Assembly: GCA_048772705.1 (NCBI GenBank)
Contig: JBLWGC010000047.1
Coordinates: 124,001-188,000 of the forward strand
Origin: Leidyana gryllorum EB-2025a
Lineage: Eukaryota > Apicomplexa
Reading direction: 5' to 3'
DNA length: 64,000 nucleotides
In this document: one piece after another, positions 30,077 through 42,513 of the stretch
How positions within the stretch are numbered: position 1 is the first letter of the stretch
Layout of the letters: every line of letters starts with the position of its first letter
Made by a program: the position numbers and the translations under genes
The notes under the pieces: model-generated
Seen by the model: only the letters and a program-made list of their open reading frames with translations
Databases searched by the model: none
What the model was told of the DNA's origin: nothing

Positions 30077-32356
30077 ATGAACCCTGCGCTACTCGAACTC
30101 GACTATGGCAACGATGACCTCGAGCTCCCACCCTCAGTCGCCGACACAGTAAGCCTCTGACATCTCAAAACACCACACACACCCTAAACACACACACGGC
30201 CCTGCAATATCCTCACGCATACACACTCACACCCCCTCAGGTTCTCGATCTTTCCAACAGTGGTCTTCATGTGTCCACAACTTTCAAGCCCGACCCTCAC
30301 TGGGGGAGCATCAGCTCCCCCATCAATGCTGATAGTGACTCTGACGACGACGAAGAGGACCCCGAACCAACAACACAAGGGGATCACCTTGGACAGACTC
30401 AAGTCCCGGGATCGACCCCCACTGCTGCTCACAGTATGCAGCCTTTGAGTATGATGGCCGAGCCTTCTCTATCACCTGAAGCATTGTACGAAAACAGCTC
30501 AAGCTCTAGCTTACTGTTCGATCCGCCACTATCAACCCGGCCGCCTGCCTCCCAGGCCATACTGCCCGCCCTGACCCCACAATTCCCGCTTCGACCGGGT
30601 GTCTCGTCACCTCTTTTATGTGTGAGTGATGCAGCAGCACCACTGGCAGTAGTTGATGCTCCGAGTCCTACTACAATCGACCCCCATAACGATATATTGC
30701 AAGCCGATTCCCTTTCCGCACCGGAAGCGGAAATTGTGGATATATCCTCAGAGGAGGAGGATGGAGAGGCAGCAGATCGTGGAGCTCTGTTGCGGCCCCT
30801 CCCGCGTCCCCTAATGGCTCGGCGGAGTGGCGGGAAGTCGTTTGCGTCAACCCGCTGGCAGGTCGCTCGGGCTGTTGCCGAGTCGTTGGGGAATGAGCTC
30901 GCGAGCGATGATGGGAATTGGACCGGCGGTGGAGAGGGCGAGGAGACTCGACGGAAGCGTCCACGAGAAGAGCGGGAGCGCGAGCGAGACGTCATATTGT
31001 CTGATGAATGGCTGGCCAAGCTGGTGTCTGCCATGGAGAAGCGGTTTGTGGTGCAGCCGCGGTCGGGCGAGGGTCCGCCTCCTCCAGCAGCGGATGGTGA
31101 GAGTGGGGAAGCGAGCGACAATGAACCTCCCCCTTCTGTTCGAGTGCCGCCACAACCACCCGACCTGTCGTCTCGGATCCCGAAGAAGAAGAAACCACGG
31201 GGCGGTTCGGGAATGGACAATGCGGAGCTCCGTGGAGGAGCAACGAATACTCTGGTGGGCATCGCTCCCCCTTCGTCTCCAAGTGTGACCAATTCAACGA
31301 CTCACACGACTAATAATTCACCTAATCCTCTGATGGCCGGTGAAGAGAGGGCTCCTTCTTCACCGGCATCGTCACAACCCGTATCTCCCGGTCTCAACAA
31401 GTCAAAAAGCACCTCTCCCACGGTCGGTTCGGGACGCACATTGGACGAGTGGGCAGGGCGTGGCAAGATGAGAGGACAAGGCAAAGGGGCTGGGAAGTTC
31501 ATGGGCCGTGGAAAGTGCCTTCCGTCTCCCTCACTGGCGGACGACGGCTCCTCTTCCTCGTCCGGCTCCTCTTCTGCGTCGTGCTCATCTTCGTCGTCGT
31601 CAGCGTCCTCAGACCTCAACAACGATCCCTCGGTTGAGAGCACAGACCTCGGAACTCGTACTACAACCACCACCACCACCAGGCGGCGACCAAAACCAAA
31701 GACCAATGCCCTGGTGGTCCGCAAAGGGCTACGGAGTGGTGGGGCGCGGGAAAACGGCGGCAAGTCTCTACTGATAGCCGCGTCGGCGGCTCCTTCGCCA
31801 TCAGCGGCAACGCGGTTCCTGAGAAACTCATCGTCTCCGTCCTCAGTGTCGCGTTCGCCGTCCCCAGCGCTCGGGCCGCGTTTGCCCGCGGCCTCTATAG
31901 AACTAGCGTCATTTCACCATATACCGATCCACGAGCTGAGCGAACGAGACTCCAAGTATGTGATAGATGGCTATCTCTTAACGGCGGAGATCAAATTGTC
32001 GTGGCATCGACGGAAGAGAAAACAGGACAGAGTGTGTCATGGCTACAGTCGTCTGGCTCCCGGGTACCGAATTAGCTGTCCAGTTCTGGAAGAAGCGGAC
32101 CGCGTTCGATATACAGTGAGTGGAGTGGAGTTTTGTTGATCGACTTTCTGCGTAGAATTCACCCACGGGTTGGCGAGCCCAGTGCAACTATCCCGGACAC
32201 AACTCGCATCGCATGGAGGAGTTTTTGCTCAGTAGACGTGATATCGCCATTGAGTACTTCAGTTGGTGGTTCTGTGAAAGGATGGCCCCTCAGACCAGAC
32301 TGAAATGGCCAGACGGCGAGGGCATCGTCAGAAGGTACCATGTATTGATACCCTGA
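30077..32356 (+). CDS. Large Ser/Pro-rich unknown protein with conserved-looking C-terminus
   Basis: Three exons: a short first exon (MNPALLELDYGNDDLEL), a long central exon, and a last exon after GTGAGT..CGTAG. Most of it is disordered: acidic and Ser-rich segments, a SUMO-interaction-like EIVDISSEEEDGE, basic clusters (TRRKRPREERERERD, IPKKKKPRGG) that could be nuclear signals, and a Gly/Lys-rich patch (GRGKMRGQGKGAGKFMGRGK). The last ~130 residues look folded (DSKYVIDGYLLTAEIKLSWH, RKRKQDRVCHGYSRLAPGY, NYPGHNSHRMEEFLLSRRD, IAIEYFSWWFCERM). Probably a nuclear protein; no family recognised. Confidence 0.7.
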
Positions 32357-32383
32357 ATCCATGTGAGAGTACTTGAAAAAATA

Positions 32384-33102
32384 ATGTATTCCACCCCTCT
32401 GCGCCGCTCCCACCCGGTACTTCCCCTCGCCTTCTTCGCGGTCAAGAAAGTCGAAGACGACGAAGATGACGAACAACTCACCACCACCGTAGACTTGTCA
32501 GCAGCAGCCGCGCCCCCCTTAGAGAGCAGTCACCAACAACGCTCTTCCCTAGGAGGTGTCCAGACCCTCGGCACCACACAATGGTCAGTCACCGATCTCA
32601 CCGACTGGCAGACTAGCTGGGGCCCTGGACAACGACTCGCCGCCAAGTCCAGAAATATCACTTCTATATTCAATCGATCATCCCTACGACCCCAAGGAGG
32701 ATTCCTAGAGGCTTTGAGAACACTCAGACGCGTCTCGAAGCCACTACGCACCCAAAGGTTACGGGATGTCCGCAAGGCAGGAAGCGCCCTCGGAGCTCTT
32801 CAAGATGCAGCAGGGGATCCCTATCCACCCCGAAACCTCACCCCCATAGATACCACATCTACTGCTGGTTTCCAACTCATTGATGAGATCAGATTCTTTT
32901 TCAGCGTCTGTATCTCCGCTTATCCCCCTCAACATGTATCCAAACACTACGGCATCAAGCTACAGGTAAAGATTGCACTCAACATCCACTCCAACAGACT
33001 GTCCTCCATACCATATTGCTCACGTCACGATGCCAAAAGCGCTTCTCCTCCGAGCAAATTGTACATAAAGTTGTGAATCAAATGTACCAAAATGTGGAGT
33101 GA
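32384..33102 (+). CDS. Hypothetical protein
   Basis: The ATG at 32384 lies 27 nt after the previous stop. The protein has ~230 residues with an Arg-rich central part (RTLRRVSKPLRTQRLRDVRK) and a C-terminal region FQLIDEIRFFFSVCISAY. A probable 32-nt intron (GTAAAG..CAACAG, near 32966) joins YGIKLQ to TVLHTILLTSRCQKRF and ends at 33102. If it is not removed the frame ends at 33078. The spliced version reads as a better helical domain (SEQIVHKVVNQMYQNVE). No family recognised. Confidence 0.6.
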
Positions 33103-33139
33103 ATGTGGATGGGATGGGATGCTTCTGTATGTGAGAGAC

Positions 33140-33215
33140 GTGGTGTTTGTGTGTGCGTGTTCTGAGTGTGTGTTTGTGTGTGCGTGTTCTGAGTGTGTGT
33201 GTTTGTGTGTGTAAC
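33140..33215 (+). repeat. Tandem TG-rich repeat upstream of lipase gene
   Basis: Two adjacent near-identical copies of a unit of roughly 34 bases (TTTGTGTGTGCGTGTTCTGA followed by GTGTGTG) form a Z-DNA-prone alternating purine-pyrimidine tract. It ends about 75 bp before the lipase ATG, in the only space available for its promoter. Confidence 0.7.
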
Positions 33216-33289
33216 GACGTTCGCGCGAGAGCTTCTTTGCAGTGCTTTGCTTTGTTATATAGTCACGGTTCCCCTGTTAGGCTCGCACG

Positions 33290-35195
33290 ATGCCCGAAAC
33301 AGTCCGAGAATTCCTCACTGGCAAGCCTAGCGGAAGCAATGACGAGGCGGTCATCGTAGACTATCTTGATAAGGCTGACGTTCATCGTCCAGCGTACTGC
33401 TTGGCGGTAGATAACATACGCCAGCTGATCCTTTTGGTCATCCGCGGTTCGGCCCAATTCAGCGATGTGGCGACCGACGTGCAGTGCGAGGTTGTCACGG
33501 AGACGCGAACGCACGACGGAATGGGCCGTGCGGCTGCTTGGTTTGACGATCACCTCTGTCCGACTGTAACCTTTCTCGCAAATCTATACCCTACCTACCC
33601 GATCCGACTCATTGGACACTCATTGGGCGGAGGAGTGGCAAGTTTGCTAACAATGCGATGGCTTCACAAGACTGCTATAGCTGGGCCGCCCCCGAATCGA
33701 CCACGTCTCAAAGCTTATAGTTACGGAGCGCCCGCAATATGTACACCTGATTTGGCAGCGACCTTTCGAAGCCACATCACCAGCGTGTCGTGTGGTCGTG
33801 ATATAATTGCCCGTTTAAGTTATGGCTCTGTAGTCAACATGACTAACATGTTGTTGTCCATGTGCCAAATCCTAAAGTATGGCGCGGCTGGTGATACTGT
33901 ACCCACCATTAAGGAGGCGCTCCATCGAAAAGAGCGTACCCAAGGATTATTCACTGCGTTCACTCATGCCAAAGACTATGTGGAACAAGCCTTTCATGAG
34001 CAAGCAAGTTTAGTCCAACACACCCATGCCCGTAAGCTCTCGCCGCACCATCGCGCCCGCCACATACGCTCCAGGCATCGCCAATAAATTCACAACTCCC
34101 ACCACTGATGAAGAGTCGGACGACGAAGAAGATGAATGTCGACGACCTGGGGGGCCACGCCTAGAGGCCTTTCCCGAAAATGAATGCGAATCGCCTTCTC
34201 CCTCTTATCGCTCAATGTCGCACGCTCAGTTCGAGAAGACGCCTACTTCTCCTAAACGCAACCTGAGAGATGTCATGGCCCATGGCGTCCAAGGCGTTAA
34301 GGCCAATTTTGCTATGTTCATCAAAAGCAATAGATCTCAAGAAGAATTTCGGTGAGCTCCACGAATCTTTGTAACTCTGTCGGAAGCCGAGCGTTCGTGG
34401 ACGCTGGCTATCCTACACAGGGGGTGAACCGCTTACGATATGACTACGTTTTCTCAGAGCTGCGCTGCAAGAGATTCGAAAAGTAAAAGACCAAACCGAC
34501 AGGACAATCCTATGTCCTGCTGGACAATGGTACCTGTTCGTCCCTGCTGTACATTTTCTGATGGCTGGATTGCCTCCGCCAGTCCATCTACTTCCAGGTA
34601 AGAACACAGCTGTGATTTGAACAATAACACACACTCGTGTGTGTACGCTGTCTGTCTGTCTCCGTGTGGCCGTTCGCCAACCAGCTTTGAGGACATACCG
34701 TTCACTTCAGGCGGCTTTGCGATGTTTAATGCTTCCGAGCGCGTTCTGAGTATTTGCGATGAGATGATTTTTGTTCGGAGGGCTGTCCATGACCACTATC
34801 CGACGTACATAAACTTTGCCTTGGGTAATCCATTAGGTATGACGATGCCGGAGCCTATGGCTGGAGAGATGGAAGGCGCTATAGACTTGGGAGTGGATGT
34901 TCAGGTTCGCCCAGAGTGGCAGTTGCCCCACCTGGGGCTTATGCATCGACATTTGCGAAGCCGACAATTGGCATGGCATATGAACGCAGATCCGCTGCCT
35001 GCCCGGCCTGTTTTATTAACAAGGCACCCCGCGGCGGCCCCCTCTCCCCCTTCTAGTCCTCAACGTTTGGACACACAATCCACTGTGCCCTCCACGCCAC
35101 GTCCAGAAGACAAGGACAGCATCACAACCACCAAGTATTTAGATGCCCGGCAGACTAAGGGTTGTGTCTGCTGGAGTCCTCGCAGACGCCGCTGA
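33290..35195 (+). CDS. Class-3 lipase, diacylglycerol-lipase-like
   Basis: An alpha/beta hydrolase likely to cleave diacyl- or triacylglycerol. The nucleophile elbow is IRLIGHSLGGGVASLL (GxSxG). The family's strand before it is LILLVIRGSAQFSD, and the later block SCGRDIIARLSYGSVVNM resembles the D-x-(I/V)-P-R-x-S segment of diacylglycerol lipases and carries the expected Asp. Short introns interrupt it (one after HTHAR, one after EEFR, one near 34600). Unlike animal DAGL there is no N-terminal four-helix membrane domain. The C-terminal half is acidic/Ser-rich linker, then a globular portion, and ends KGCVCWSPRRRR, with Cys residues next to a basic end that could be palmitoylated. Confidence 0.8.
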
Positions 35196-35487
35196 GCAGA
35201 TGCAATGAGTGGAGGTAGAAGCGAAGGAGAGCAATTGATGAAAGCTGGTGAATTACAGATGATAGCTGCCCGATCGTAGAATAGCTCGATCGATTCTTTG
35301 TTAACTGCCCCCTTTGAGAATTTCCTACGTATGTCGAACAAAGCGGGGGCAGTCTGTCTCAATTCAGATTGGGTCCAAAGAGAAGTCGTCTGCTGGAGTT
35401 CGGTCGCGTTGAGAGTCACACATACACACACACGCATACAAGTTTGGCTATAACTAGTCGCGCTCGCTCTGTTCGGCAATCTTTTTT
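35196..35487. other. Convergent intergenic region between lipase and pyrophosphatase
   Basis: 292 bp between two stop codons on opposite strands. It contains a short (CA)n stretch at 35420-35440 and no supported gene. Confidence 0.5.
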
Positions 35488-38455
35488 CTAACTCACAAAT
35501 AGTGGTGTCATGACCTGCAGTGTATGATGGGGGCAGCTTGGATGGGGGGCTTAACTCACCAGTGTTACGGTCGCTACCAACTTGATCAGCACATGCACAG
35601 AAGGGCCTGCTGTATCCTTGCACGGATCACCCACGGTATCGCCAACCTGTTGTCCAACATTGTTTCTGACAGATCGGATGATCAAACTCACCACAGCGGC
35701 TTTGTGGGCTTCTGAGCCTTTTCCGCCCAGTACGCCAGTCTCGATGTACTTTTTAGCATTGTCCCATGCACCTCCTCCGTTGTTCAGGAAGAGTGCCATT
35801 AAGATTCCAGTGGAAGTGGCGAACATCATGAAGGCTCCCAAAGCCTCAACCCCCAAGAGAGGATTCCCACGCGCCGCGCCAATGAGTCTGCGGAAGTGTA
35901 TACGACCTAAACACGGTCTCTTACTTGAAGCAAAGGCCCACAACTATGGGTGAAAGGGCAGCCACGAGGCCAGGGAGTATCATTTGTCGAGTGGCTGCTT
36001 CACTCACAATCTTGACGCATTTCCGGTAGTCGGGTAGCTCTTGGAAAGTCATTATATTCGGCCGTTCGCGGAATTGCCGTCTGACCTCAGCAACAACATC
36101 GCCAGCGGTGGTTCCCACCGCGTTCATAGCCATTGCAGAGAAGAGGAAGATCGTTGCAGCTCCCAGCAGACCGCCCACAAACACATCGGGGCTCGTAATG
36201 TCTACAATCTTGAACGGCTTCTTTACAAAGATAGACACTTCATCAAGGAAGGCCGAGAATAGCAAGAAGCTGGCCAACGCAGCTGTCCCCACGGAGAAGC
36301 CTTTGGTGTTGGCTTTGGTGACGTTGCCCACTGCGTCCAATCTATCAGTGATTTCCCGAGTGGTACCATCCTAATGTGATGGGAGATGTGTTTCCGACAG
36401 GCGCACACACGCGTTTGTGGTCCTTACCGTTCCAGCAGATGTCATTTCCACAATGCCTCCAGCATTGTCGGCTATTGGGCCGAATGAAGACATGGACAGT
36501 ACATATACAGCTGTGGACAGCATCCCCATGGTAGCAACGGCTGTTCCAAAGAGACCGCCGAGAGCGGGCGATTCTGGTGAAATTCCGCTTACCACACCTG
36601 TGGTTGTGGATTATTCGTTGGTGGTGGGGGTTGCGGCATTATAGTTTTACCTTGGTGATATGCGAAGACGATAGCGATCGAGATCGCGACAACTGGGATG
36701 GCGGTACTTTCCAAGCCAACGGACAGGCCGGCAATAATATTGGTGGCTGGTCCTGAATTACTTGCGGTGGCAATACGTTGTACTTTGGAGTAGTTGTAGT
36801 CCGTATAGTACTGGGTGGCGAAGAGGAAGACGAGGGCGCAGAGGATACCTGAGAGGCCACAGAGGGCGAATCCTCTCCAGGCGTGAGGTGCGTCGGCAGG
36901 GTTGAGGAAGAGGTAGCACAGACAAGTGAAGGAGATAGCTCCTGCAACGCAGGTATAGAAATAGACGGATATCATGTCTTTGAGCGGGTTTTGTGCGCGA
37001 CGACTGTTTGCGGGTGATCCATCTGCGCCGAGTGGCAAGAGTGAGCGGTTTCCACGGCCACCCCCAGGGACCCGGCCGACCGCAAAAACTGCAATAGTGG
37101 ATATTAGCAGGTCGACTGAATGAACGGCGAGAGGAAAGAGGACAAAGCCCGCGGCCGTGCGTTCCGGGAGTTTGGCTTCAGATGCCAGCGCACTGCCGAG
37201 GATCATGGCTGCCAGCATTTCTGCGGCCAATGACTCAAAGACATCAGCGCACTGTCCGGCACAGTCACCAACGTTGTCGCCCACCAAATCAGCAATGACA
37301 GCGGGGTTGCGGTAGTCATCCTCGGGTATTCCGGCTTCAACTTTACCGACGAGATCGGCTCCGACGTCGGCTGCTTTGGTATAGATTCCGCCTCCCAGTT
37401 GAGCGAACATGGCGACCAGACTGGCGCCAAAGCCGAAGCCGACGAGGAGAAGTGGTAACTTGAGGGTGGGTACCCCTGGGAATAAGAGGTGGCAGGTGAG
37501 CATCATCATAGCCAATCCCCCAACAGCCAGCGCTACATTGATGATTGAGCTGAAAGCTCCGCCCCTGAAACAGATTCTCAAGGCTTCCTCGTAGGTTTTG
37601 TGAGCGGCTGCAGCAACGCGGCAGTTCGCGCGTACTGAAACCCAAACTCCGCTGTAGCCCGACAGGGCGGAAGCAAAGGCCCCCATTAGGAATGTGATGG
37701 AGGATACAAAAGCGAACTGGACGGGCGATATGCCCTCTCTGATATCCTGAGGTAAAGAATCGGCCGATCGTACAGCGTAGCAGATGAAAAGGGCAATAGC
37801 GATGACCCCCGATATCTTGAGGATCGAGGAGTTCTGAGTGGCATAGAAACCTTCGGCACCTTCTTGAATGGCTGTAGCTATCTCGACGGTGTGATCGTCC
37901 CCTTCGTCTTGAGCCATTATCCAAGACAACATCCAGAAGGATATCACACAGAAGATTATAGCTACCGTCAGAGCAGCAAAGTTGTATACAACGAAACCCT
38001 CATTAACGGTCAAAGACACAATCAGAAGTAACCCCAGAAGACCAGCGATCAGCGCCGAAGTTGATATAATCCGGGTACTCGGACTCAGTCGTCGGAACTC
38101 ATTCACAGCCATTTCAAAACACCTGATCACCCAGCCGGCCATATTCCAAATCTCTCACCACCACTCACTGATTCGCGATTCCACCTGTCATTGTCATTGT
38201 CCTCGTCCGCTTTCCTTTCCGGGACGAAGGGACGCCTCCTCCAGCAGACGTGGCGTACTCTCCTCCCCCGTTGCCAGACGATGACGACGATGGGTCCAAC
38301 CGTAAAGAGTCATGATGCTGTCCTATCAGAGTCGAAAAACTGCCTTGGCTATGGATAGGCGCAGACGGAATCGGCACCGGAATGCCTCCTCCATTCGTCA
38401 TCAGACCTCCTTCAGCCGGACTGAAGCGCTGAGATGCTCCAGCCGGTGGTATCAT
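35488..38455 (-). CDS. Proton-translocating membrane pyrophosphatase, K+-independent type
   Basis: It couples pyrophosphate hydrolysis to proton pumping into acidic organelles (vacuole, acidocalcisomes, Golgi). Exon 1 gives a ~97-residue Ser/Gly-rich cytosolic tail ([13 protein letters not shown]) spliced (CA^GTGAGT..GATCAG) to [12 protein letters not shown], so the ATG at 38455 is preferred to that at 38142. Catalytic loops: [38 protein letters not shown], and [13 protein letters not shown] after removal of the intron following [17 protein letters not shown] has Lys at the position that marks K+-independent enzymes (Ala in K+-dependent ones). About 15 hydrophobic segments are visible. The last intron gives the C-terminus [11 protein letters not shown]. 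The GDPCKDT Cys replaces a usual Phe. Confidence 0.93.
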
Positions 38456-38525
38456 TGCTCAAGTTCTTTTTTGGACGGACACGGGACCAGAGAGAGTTAG
38501 TTGCTCACTCCCAACATGCACAAGT

Positions 38526-39603
38526 CTACTGGGCAACCTTTGACACTACCCATTCGTAACCCCGCAACAATGCCCCTGGGGCAAGTGGATGCCTCAACAA
38601 ACGCAGAACATACGAGTGAACCAACGTGAAGCTCTGCTTCGTGTAGTAATTCAGACTCGATCGGCCCCGCAACATCTGCCAGTAAAGGACCACAGGCCAC
38701 AAACGGGTACGACCCATCAAAGTGAACACCAATAACAATATCCCAGTCGCAACTTCCAAATGCGCCCGGGTTGTATTCAGATCCACCCTCTGTGTGAACC
38801 AAATATTGCCATGAACCACCTTCTTGCCCTTACCTTCCGTTTAATCACATCCAAATAAGGCTTCAGCATAGACACCTGATTCAAACTCGGCGAGTCTGCA
38901 ATCATCTGAATAGCTCCGATTATGGGAGACAGCATGGCCGAGAACACCTGAAGACACAAACCCGTAATCGATCACATTCAACTCCTCTCTAACTCACCCG
39001 TAGAGAAGCTGAACCCATCACAATCATCAGAATCTGGAAACCCTCCAGCTGACACGCCGCGTTCCACCACATCAGGTTGAATTTCGGCACACCCATGTGA
39101 GAACACACGTTCGCCACGCACCCAATGATGAAGGCCACCAATGACACCGTGTACGCCCGAGTCGCCAGTGCCACTGGCATCATCGATATCAGATTGAATA
39201 TCAACGCAGCTCCCAGATGCAATGTTGCCACCTTCTCCAAACTCGCTCGACCGGCAGAAGGGGCCGGAGGCACATATCCGCCAGGAGGAGGTACCCCATA
39301 TCCACCAGCGGAACTTCCCCCACAGGACGCTCCTCCAGGCGGCACTGAAGACGACGTCGTCGACGACGTCTCCTGCCCGACAGTCGAGGTGAGGTCAAAC
39401 TCGGGATCAACCTCTTTCTTGTAGTACTTCTTCTTGTACTTGAGGACTTGACCCGCCGCCGGAGTCGGATATAAATTGGTCAGATACTCCTGCCACTTGG
39501 CATCGTTACGCCAGTCGTGCTCTGAGAATTACCCATTCTACATCCCCACCTCCTCACTCTATTCCAGCTTACCCAGAAAGGCACGTTCAGATGCAGTGGC
39601 CAT
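38526..39603 (-). CDS. TMEM33/Pom33-like membrane protein
   Basis: Several exons. Exon 1 is tiny (MATASERAFLE from 39603) and is spliced to HDWRNDAKWQEYLTN, a charged start (YKKKYYKKEVD) and a Gly/Pro-rich linker (GGYGVPPPGGYVPPAPS). Three or four hydrophobic helices follow (LHLGAALIFNLISMMPVALA, SLVAFIIGCVANVC, GFQILMIVMGSASLRV, LEVATGILLLVFTL). The C-terminal segment LWPVVLYWQMLRGRSSLNYY is similar to the YWQ-x-LR-x-RY..YT motif of the TMEM33/Per33/Pom33 family, which shapes ER tubules and supports nuclear pores. The rest of the protein is diverged, so the assignment is tentative. It starts 21 nt after the upstream stop. Confidence 0.55.
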
Positions 39604-39624
39604 ATTGCCCAAATATTTTGTTGC

Positions 39625-40058
39625 TCATTCGGAAGAATTCAAAAAGATGATCAATCCGCAACTCATCACAAGCAGTACCACCAGTATCGCTATCAGCGTG
39701 GCCTTGATTCGCTCATCCCCTCGCCTCGATTCCATTAATTTGTCCCTCGTCTTCTGCAATGAGATTGGCTCCATTGACGACTCTTCGATCCCGGATGACT
39801 CCAGCTCCGAATGAACATTTGGTTTCCTCATGCGCATCCTTTTCAATGCCTTCTTCTCCAAGTGCCTCTGCTCCCTTTCCTGCTTTCTCAATGTCTCCTC
39901 CAGAGCGTGACGTTGCATCGGTGAGAGCCCCGGCAGCTGACTCAACACTTGACGGCCCACAATCGTCCCCTCCTGAAGCAAAATAGATTACCCACGCCAA
40001 AATCCACTCTTACCACATTGTACAGGCCAAGCACCGCCACCAGCAGCAATAGTCTCAT
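39625..40058 (-). CDS. Type I membrane protein of unknown function
   Basis: Two exons. MRLLLLVAVLGLYNV is a signal peptide, spliced in phase 0 to EGTIVGRQVLSQLPGLSPMQ. A highly charged helical middle follows (LRKQEREQRHLEKKALKR), then an acidic/Ser stretch, and one C-terminal membrane segment (KATLIAILVVLLVMSCGLII). About 130 residues. The LPGLSPMQR.. element is followed by a predicted coiled coil. Alternatively the first exon is an anchor and the protein spans the membrane twice. Not recognised. Confidence 0.7.
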
Positions 40059-40086
40059 TCTCTCACACAAGGTGCAGAGTTCGATC

Positions 40087-40578
40087 TCAACGCCGCTTCA
40101 CCACTTTCCCTTGCCGGTCCACCTTCAGGACCATATCCCGATCGAGACATCCTCCAACATTAGCGAAGCCTAACATACCGCCAGGCTTATCAAAGATCCC
40201 GGACGTATTCAGACATCCACAACAGCCCTCGCTCTGCTTCTTGACAAAGATCCGCTTTTTCGACCGAAAGATCGGCACATGGACGAAATGGGGATAAGCA
40301 CTCGGCTCCTGTAACGTCTGCATATCATTCACTATCATTCCTGGGGCCGTCAATGACTCATAGGGATTGTACGCAAGCTGTCCAGGGAAAGGTGGGACTG
40401 GCATGGCCATCTCCGCATTATTCTCTCCTCGTAATTGTCGGTAACTCGGCAACGGCAAAGGAACGGCGCCATTATGTGGGTACCCACCAAACGGCTGCTG
40501 TGATTGCTGATATACTGGGGGCGCTTGCAATGCTGTTGGGGCCACTTGACCTCCATACAACATTGATGACTGAAACAT
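40087..40578 (-). CDS. Hypothetical Pro/Gln-rich protein with Cys cluster
   Basis: Single exon, 163 residues. The N-terminal half is Pro, Gln, Tyr and Gly rich (VAPTALQAPPVYQQSQQPFG). The C-terminal half is more regular (AYPHFVHVPIFRSKKRIF), with a cysteine cluster EGCCGCLNTSG and basic end (LKVDRQGKVVKRR). There is no signal peptide or membrane helix. The Cys cluster could be acylated. It lies 28 nt upstream of the next gene on the same strand. Confidence 0.65.
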   Translation of the reverse strand: MFQSSMLYGGQVAPTALQAPPVYQQSQQPFGGYPHNGAVPLPLPSYRQLRGENNAEMAMPVPPFPGQLAYNPYESLTAPGMIVNDMQTLQEPSAYPHFVHVPIFRSKKRIFVKKQSEGCCGCLNTSGIFDKPGGMLGFANVGGCLDRDMVLKVDRQGKVVKRR

Positions 40579-40621
40579 CGCACCAAAAATTACACCCCCA
40601 AGTCGTGTTCTGCCCGGGCAA

Positions 40622-42501
40622 CTAGCCTCTTGTACCCATCGCTGGCCGCGTCATTGATAACGATCTTATCATGTAAACCCTCTGGAAGAAGTGAGGACAA
40701 GTGTAATCAGGTAAACATTGAGTCTGCTCAAACTCACGGCTTTGTGCAATGTCGTTCAACACCTTCAGAACTGAGCCCACTGTCGTTGTGCAGGAAATTC
40801 GAGGGGTGCGAATCTGAGGTAACTCACGAGTTTCGCCAAACGCCGTATCTATCGGGAGCGAATGATGCCGGTGAATCTGCAAGAATCCCTGTGGGGACTC
40901 TTCAAGGTTAGCATTCACGTATCCATCTTCCTTCTCGTACACATGTACCAACGGAATCGACTCAACTTCCTCCACGTCTTCGAAGGGCACCCGGATACTG
41001 TCTTGATTAGTGACCTCAGATTTGTATCCAGCCTGCTTGAACTCTTTGATATCTAAGGCCTCAGCTAAAGCCTGTCAAGTCGTATTTAGAATGGGTATGT
41101 TGTTGGGAAGAGCCTACCTCCATGCGTTGGATAAGATGAGGCACACTCAATGATGCTTGTTGTGACGTCAGAGCCACAGCTATACATTATCGATATACAT
41201 CACCACGTAGAGCAGCCTTACGAGGTTCGTATCCCATGAGCTCTTGTGCACGGAGCTCCCTTTTGCTCACTTCCTTGTCCAGTTCTTCGAGCTCGCGATC
41301 CTCGTGGACAGATTCTAAAAGTCACATGTGTCTTCTACACAGTCGAGTATCTCACCTAGCAGCCCCAACGCCCCGAGATCATCACGACACTCTATGCCGT
41401 GGAGCCAGGGATGTTCAAGGGTTCGAACGATCAATGACTTGGGTTGAGGTGGAAACTCATGTAAGCGTGTACATAAGGCTGGTCCGAGACGAACTGTGCG
41501 TGTAGCTCAAATGCAACTCACTCGGTGTCAGGCTGAGGCTCACGGCCAACCAGCTGGTCCATCCATAACACATCGCACTGTCTTTTGACACGTAGAAGAC
41601 CGCGCACACACGGAGACACACAACTTCCTTAGCCACACCAACACGATCTTTTTCTCTTAGTCACTTCAACATGACGCTCCGAGAAGCCAGATCCATCATC
41701 ATCCTCAGCTGTAGTGCTACCTGTTTCTCGCTTATCCATCTCTACTCATCAAACGTTGCTGAGCTCACTTGGTGCTTTGAATGTTCCGTCACCAGTCAGA
41801 ATTCCTATGGGTTGGGCACGCGCAGGTCCCATGTCAGTGGAAGTTCTGAAGGTTCTGCCTCGATGCATCTTGGCGCCTACGATGTTATAGGCCGATGCCC
41901 GACCTCCTAGTTCCTTTCGTAATAGTTTTTCCGCAGCATTAGCCTCAAGTATATTCTTCCGATTCTCCAACTGACCGCGTGGGTGTAAACATCCTTACTT
42001 CGCCACCCACTCACCTCAACCACGGCATCATGCTGATATCGCATCCTTTGACAAATTCTCAATAATTGCTCCATCTGCTTCAGATGAGCTGCTGATCCGT
42101 GCGCCGCCAAGAATTCTACTTGGCTGATCTCACGATCGGATACATCATAGACACTACACACAGAGACTGACCTGATCGTGTCAGACTCATTCCTCATCGC
42201 CTTATAGGCATTACGCAATTCAATCTTCATTGAATCATCGGGCAGCCGTTTTTCGGCGTACCACAAAAATGGAGTCAGCGTCGATACTCTAGTGATGCAA
42301 GATCACCACTGCCAACGGGACATTTTCTCACTGGTGAAGTAATTGAACGCCAGTCTCCACCCCCTCAAATACGGGTTTAGGCCACAAATACCTCCCCTCT
42401 TGTGTCAACGCGGCCCTCCAAGCTGTAACATAAACATCTGCAATCTCCTCTGCAGGAGTGATGTCTGCATTCGAAGATCTCGCGTCCGAATTCTCTGGCA
42501 T
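40622..42501 (-). CDS. Multi-exon unknown protein, charged and helical
   Basis: About eight short introns split this gene. The start is the ATG at 42501 (MPENSDARSSNADITP). Readable segments include EEIADVYVTAWRAALTQEGR, STLTPFLWYAEKRLPDDSMK, EFLAAHGSAAHLKQMEQLLR, NAAEKLLRKELGGRASAYN, DMGPARAQPIGILTGDGTF, HEDRELEELDKEVSKRELR and IPLVHVYEKEDGYVNANLEE. It seems to be a soluble helical protein of 450-500 residues. No domain was recognised. Its start is 12 nt beyond the stop of the upstream gene on the same strand, so any trans-splice acceptor must sit inside that gene. Some exon borders are uncertain. Confidence 0.6.
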
Positions 42502-42513
42502 ATATCAAAAAAA

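Noticed and set aside
30429-31292. A 287-residue minus-strand frame
   Set aside because: Complement of the Ser/Pro-rich plus-strand gene, with repetitive composition.
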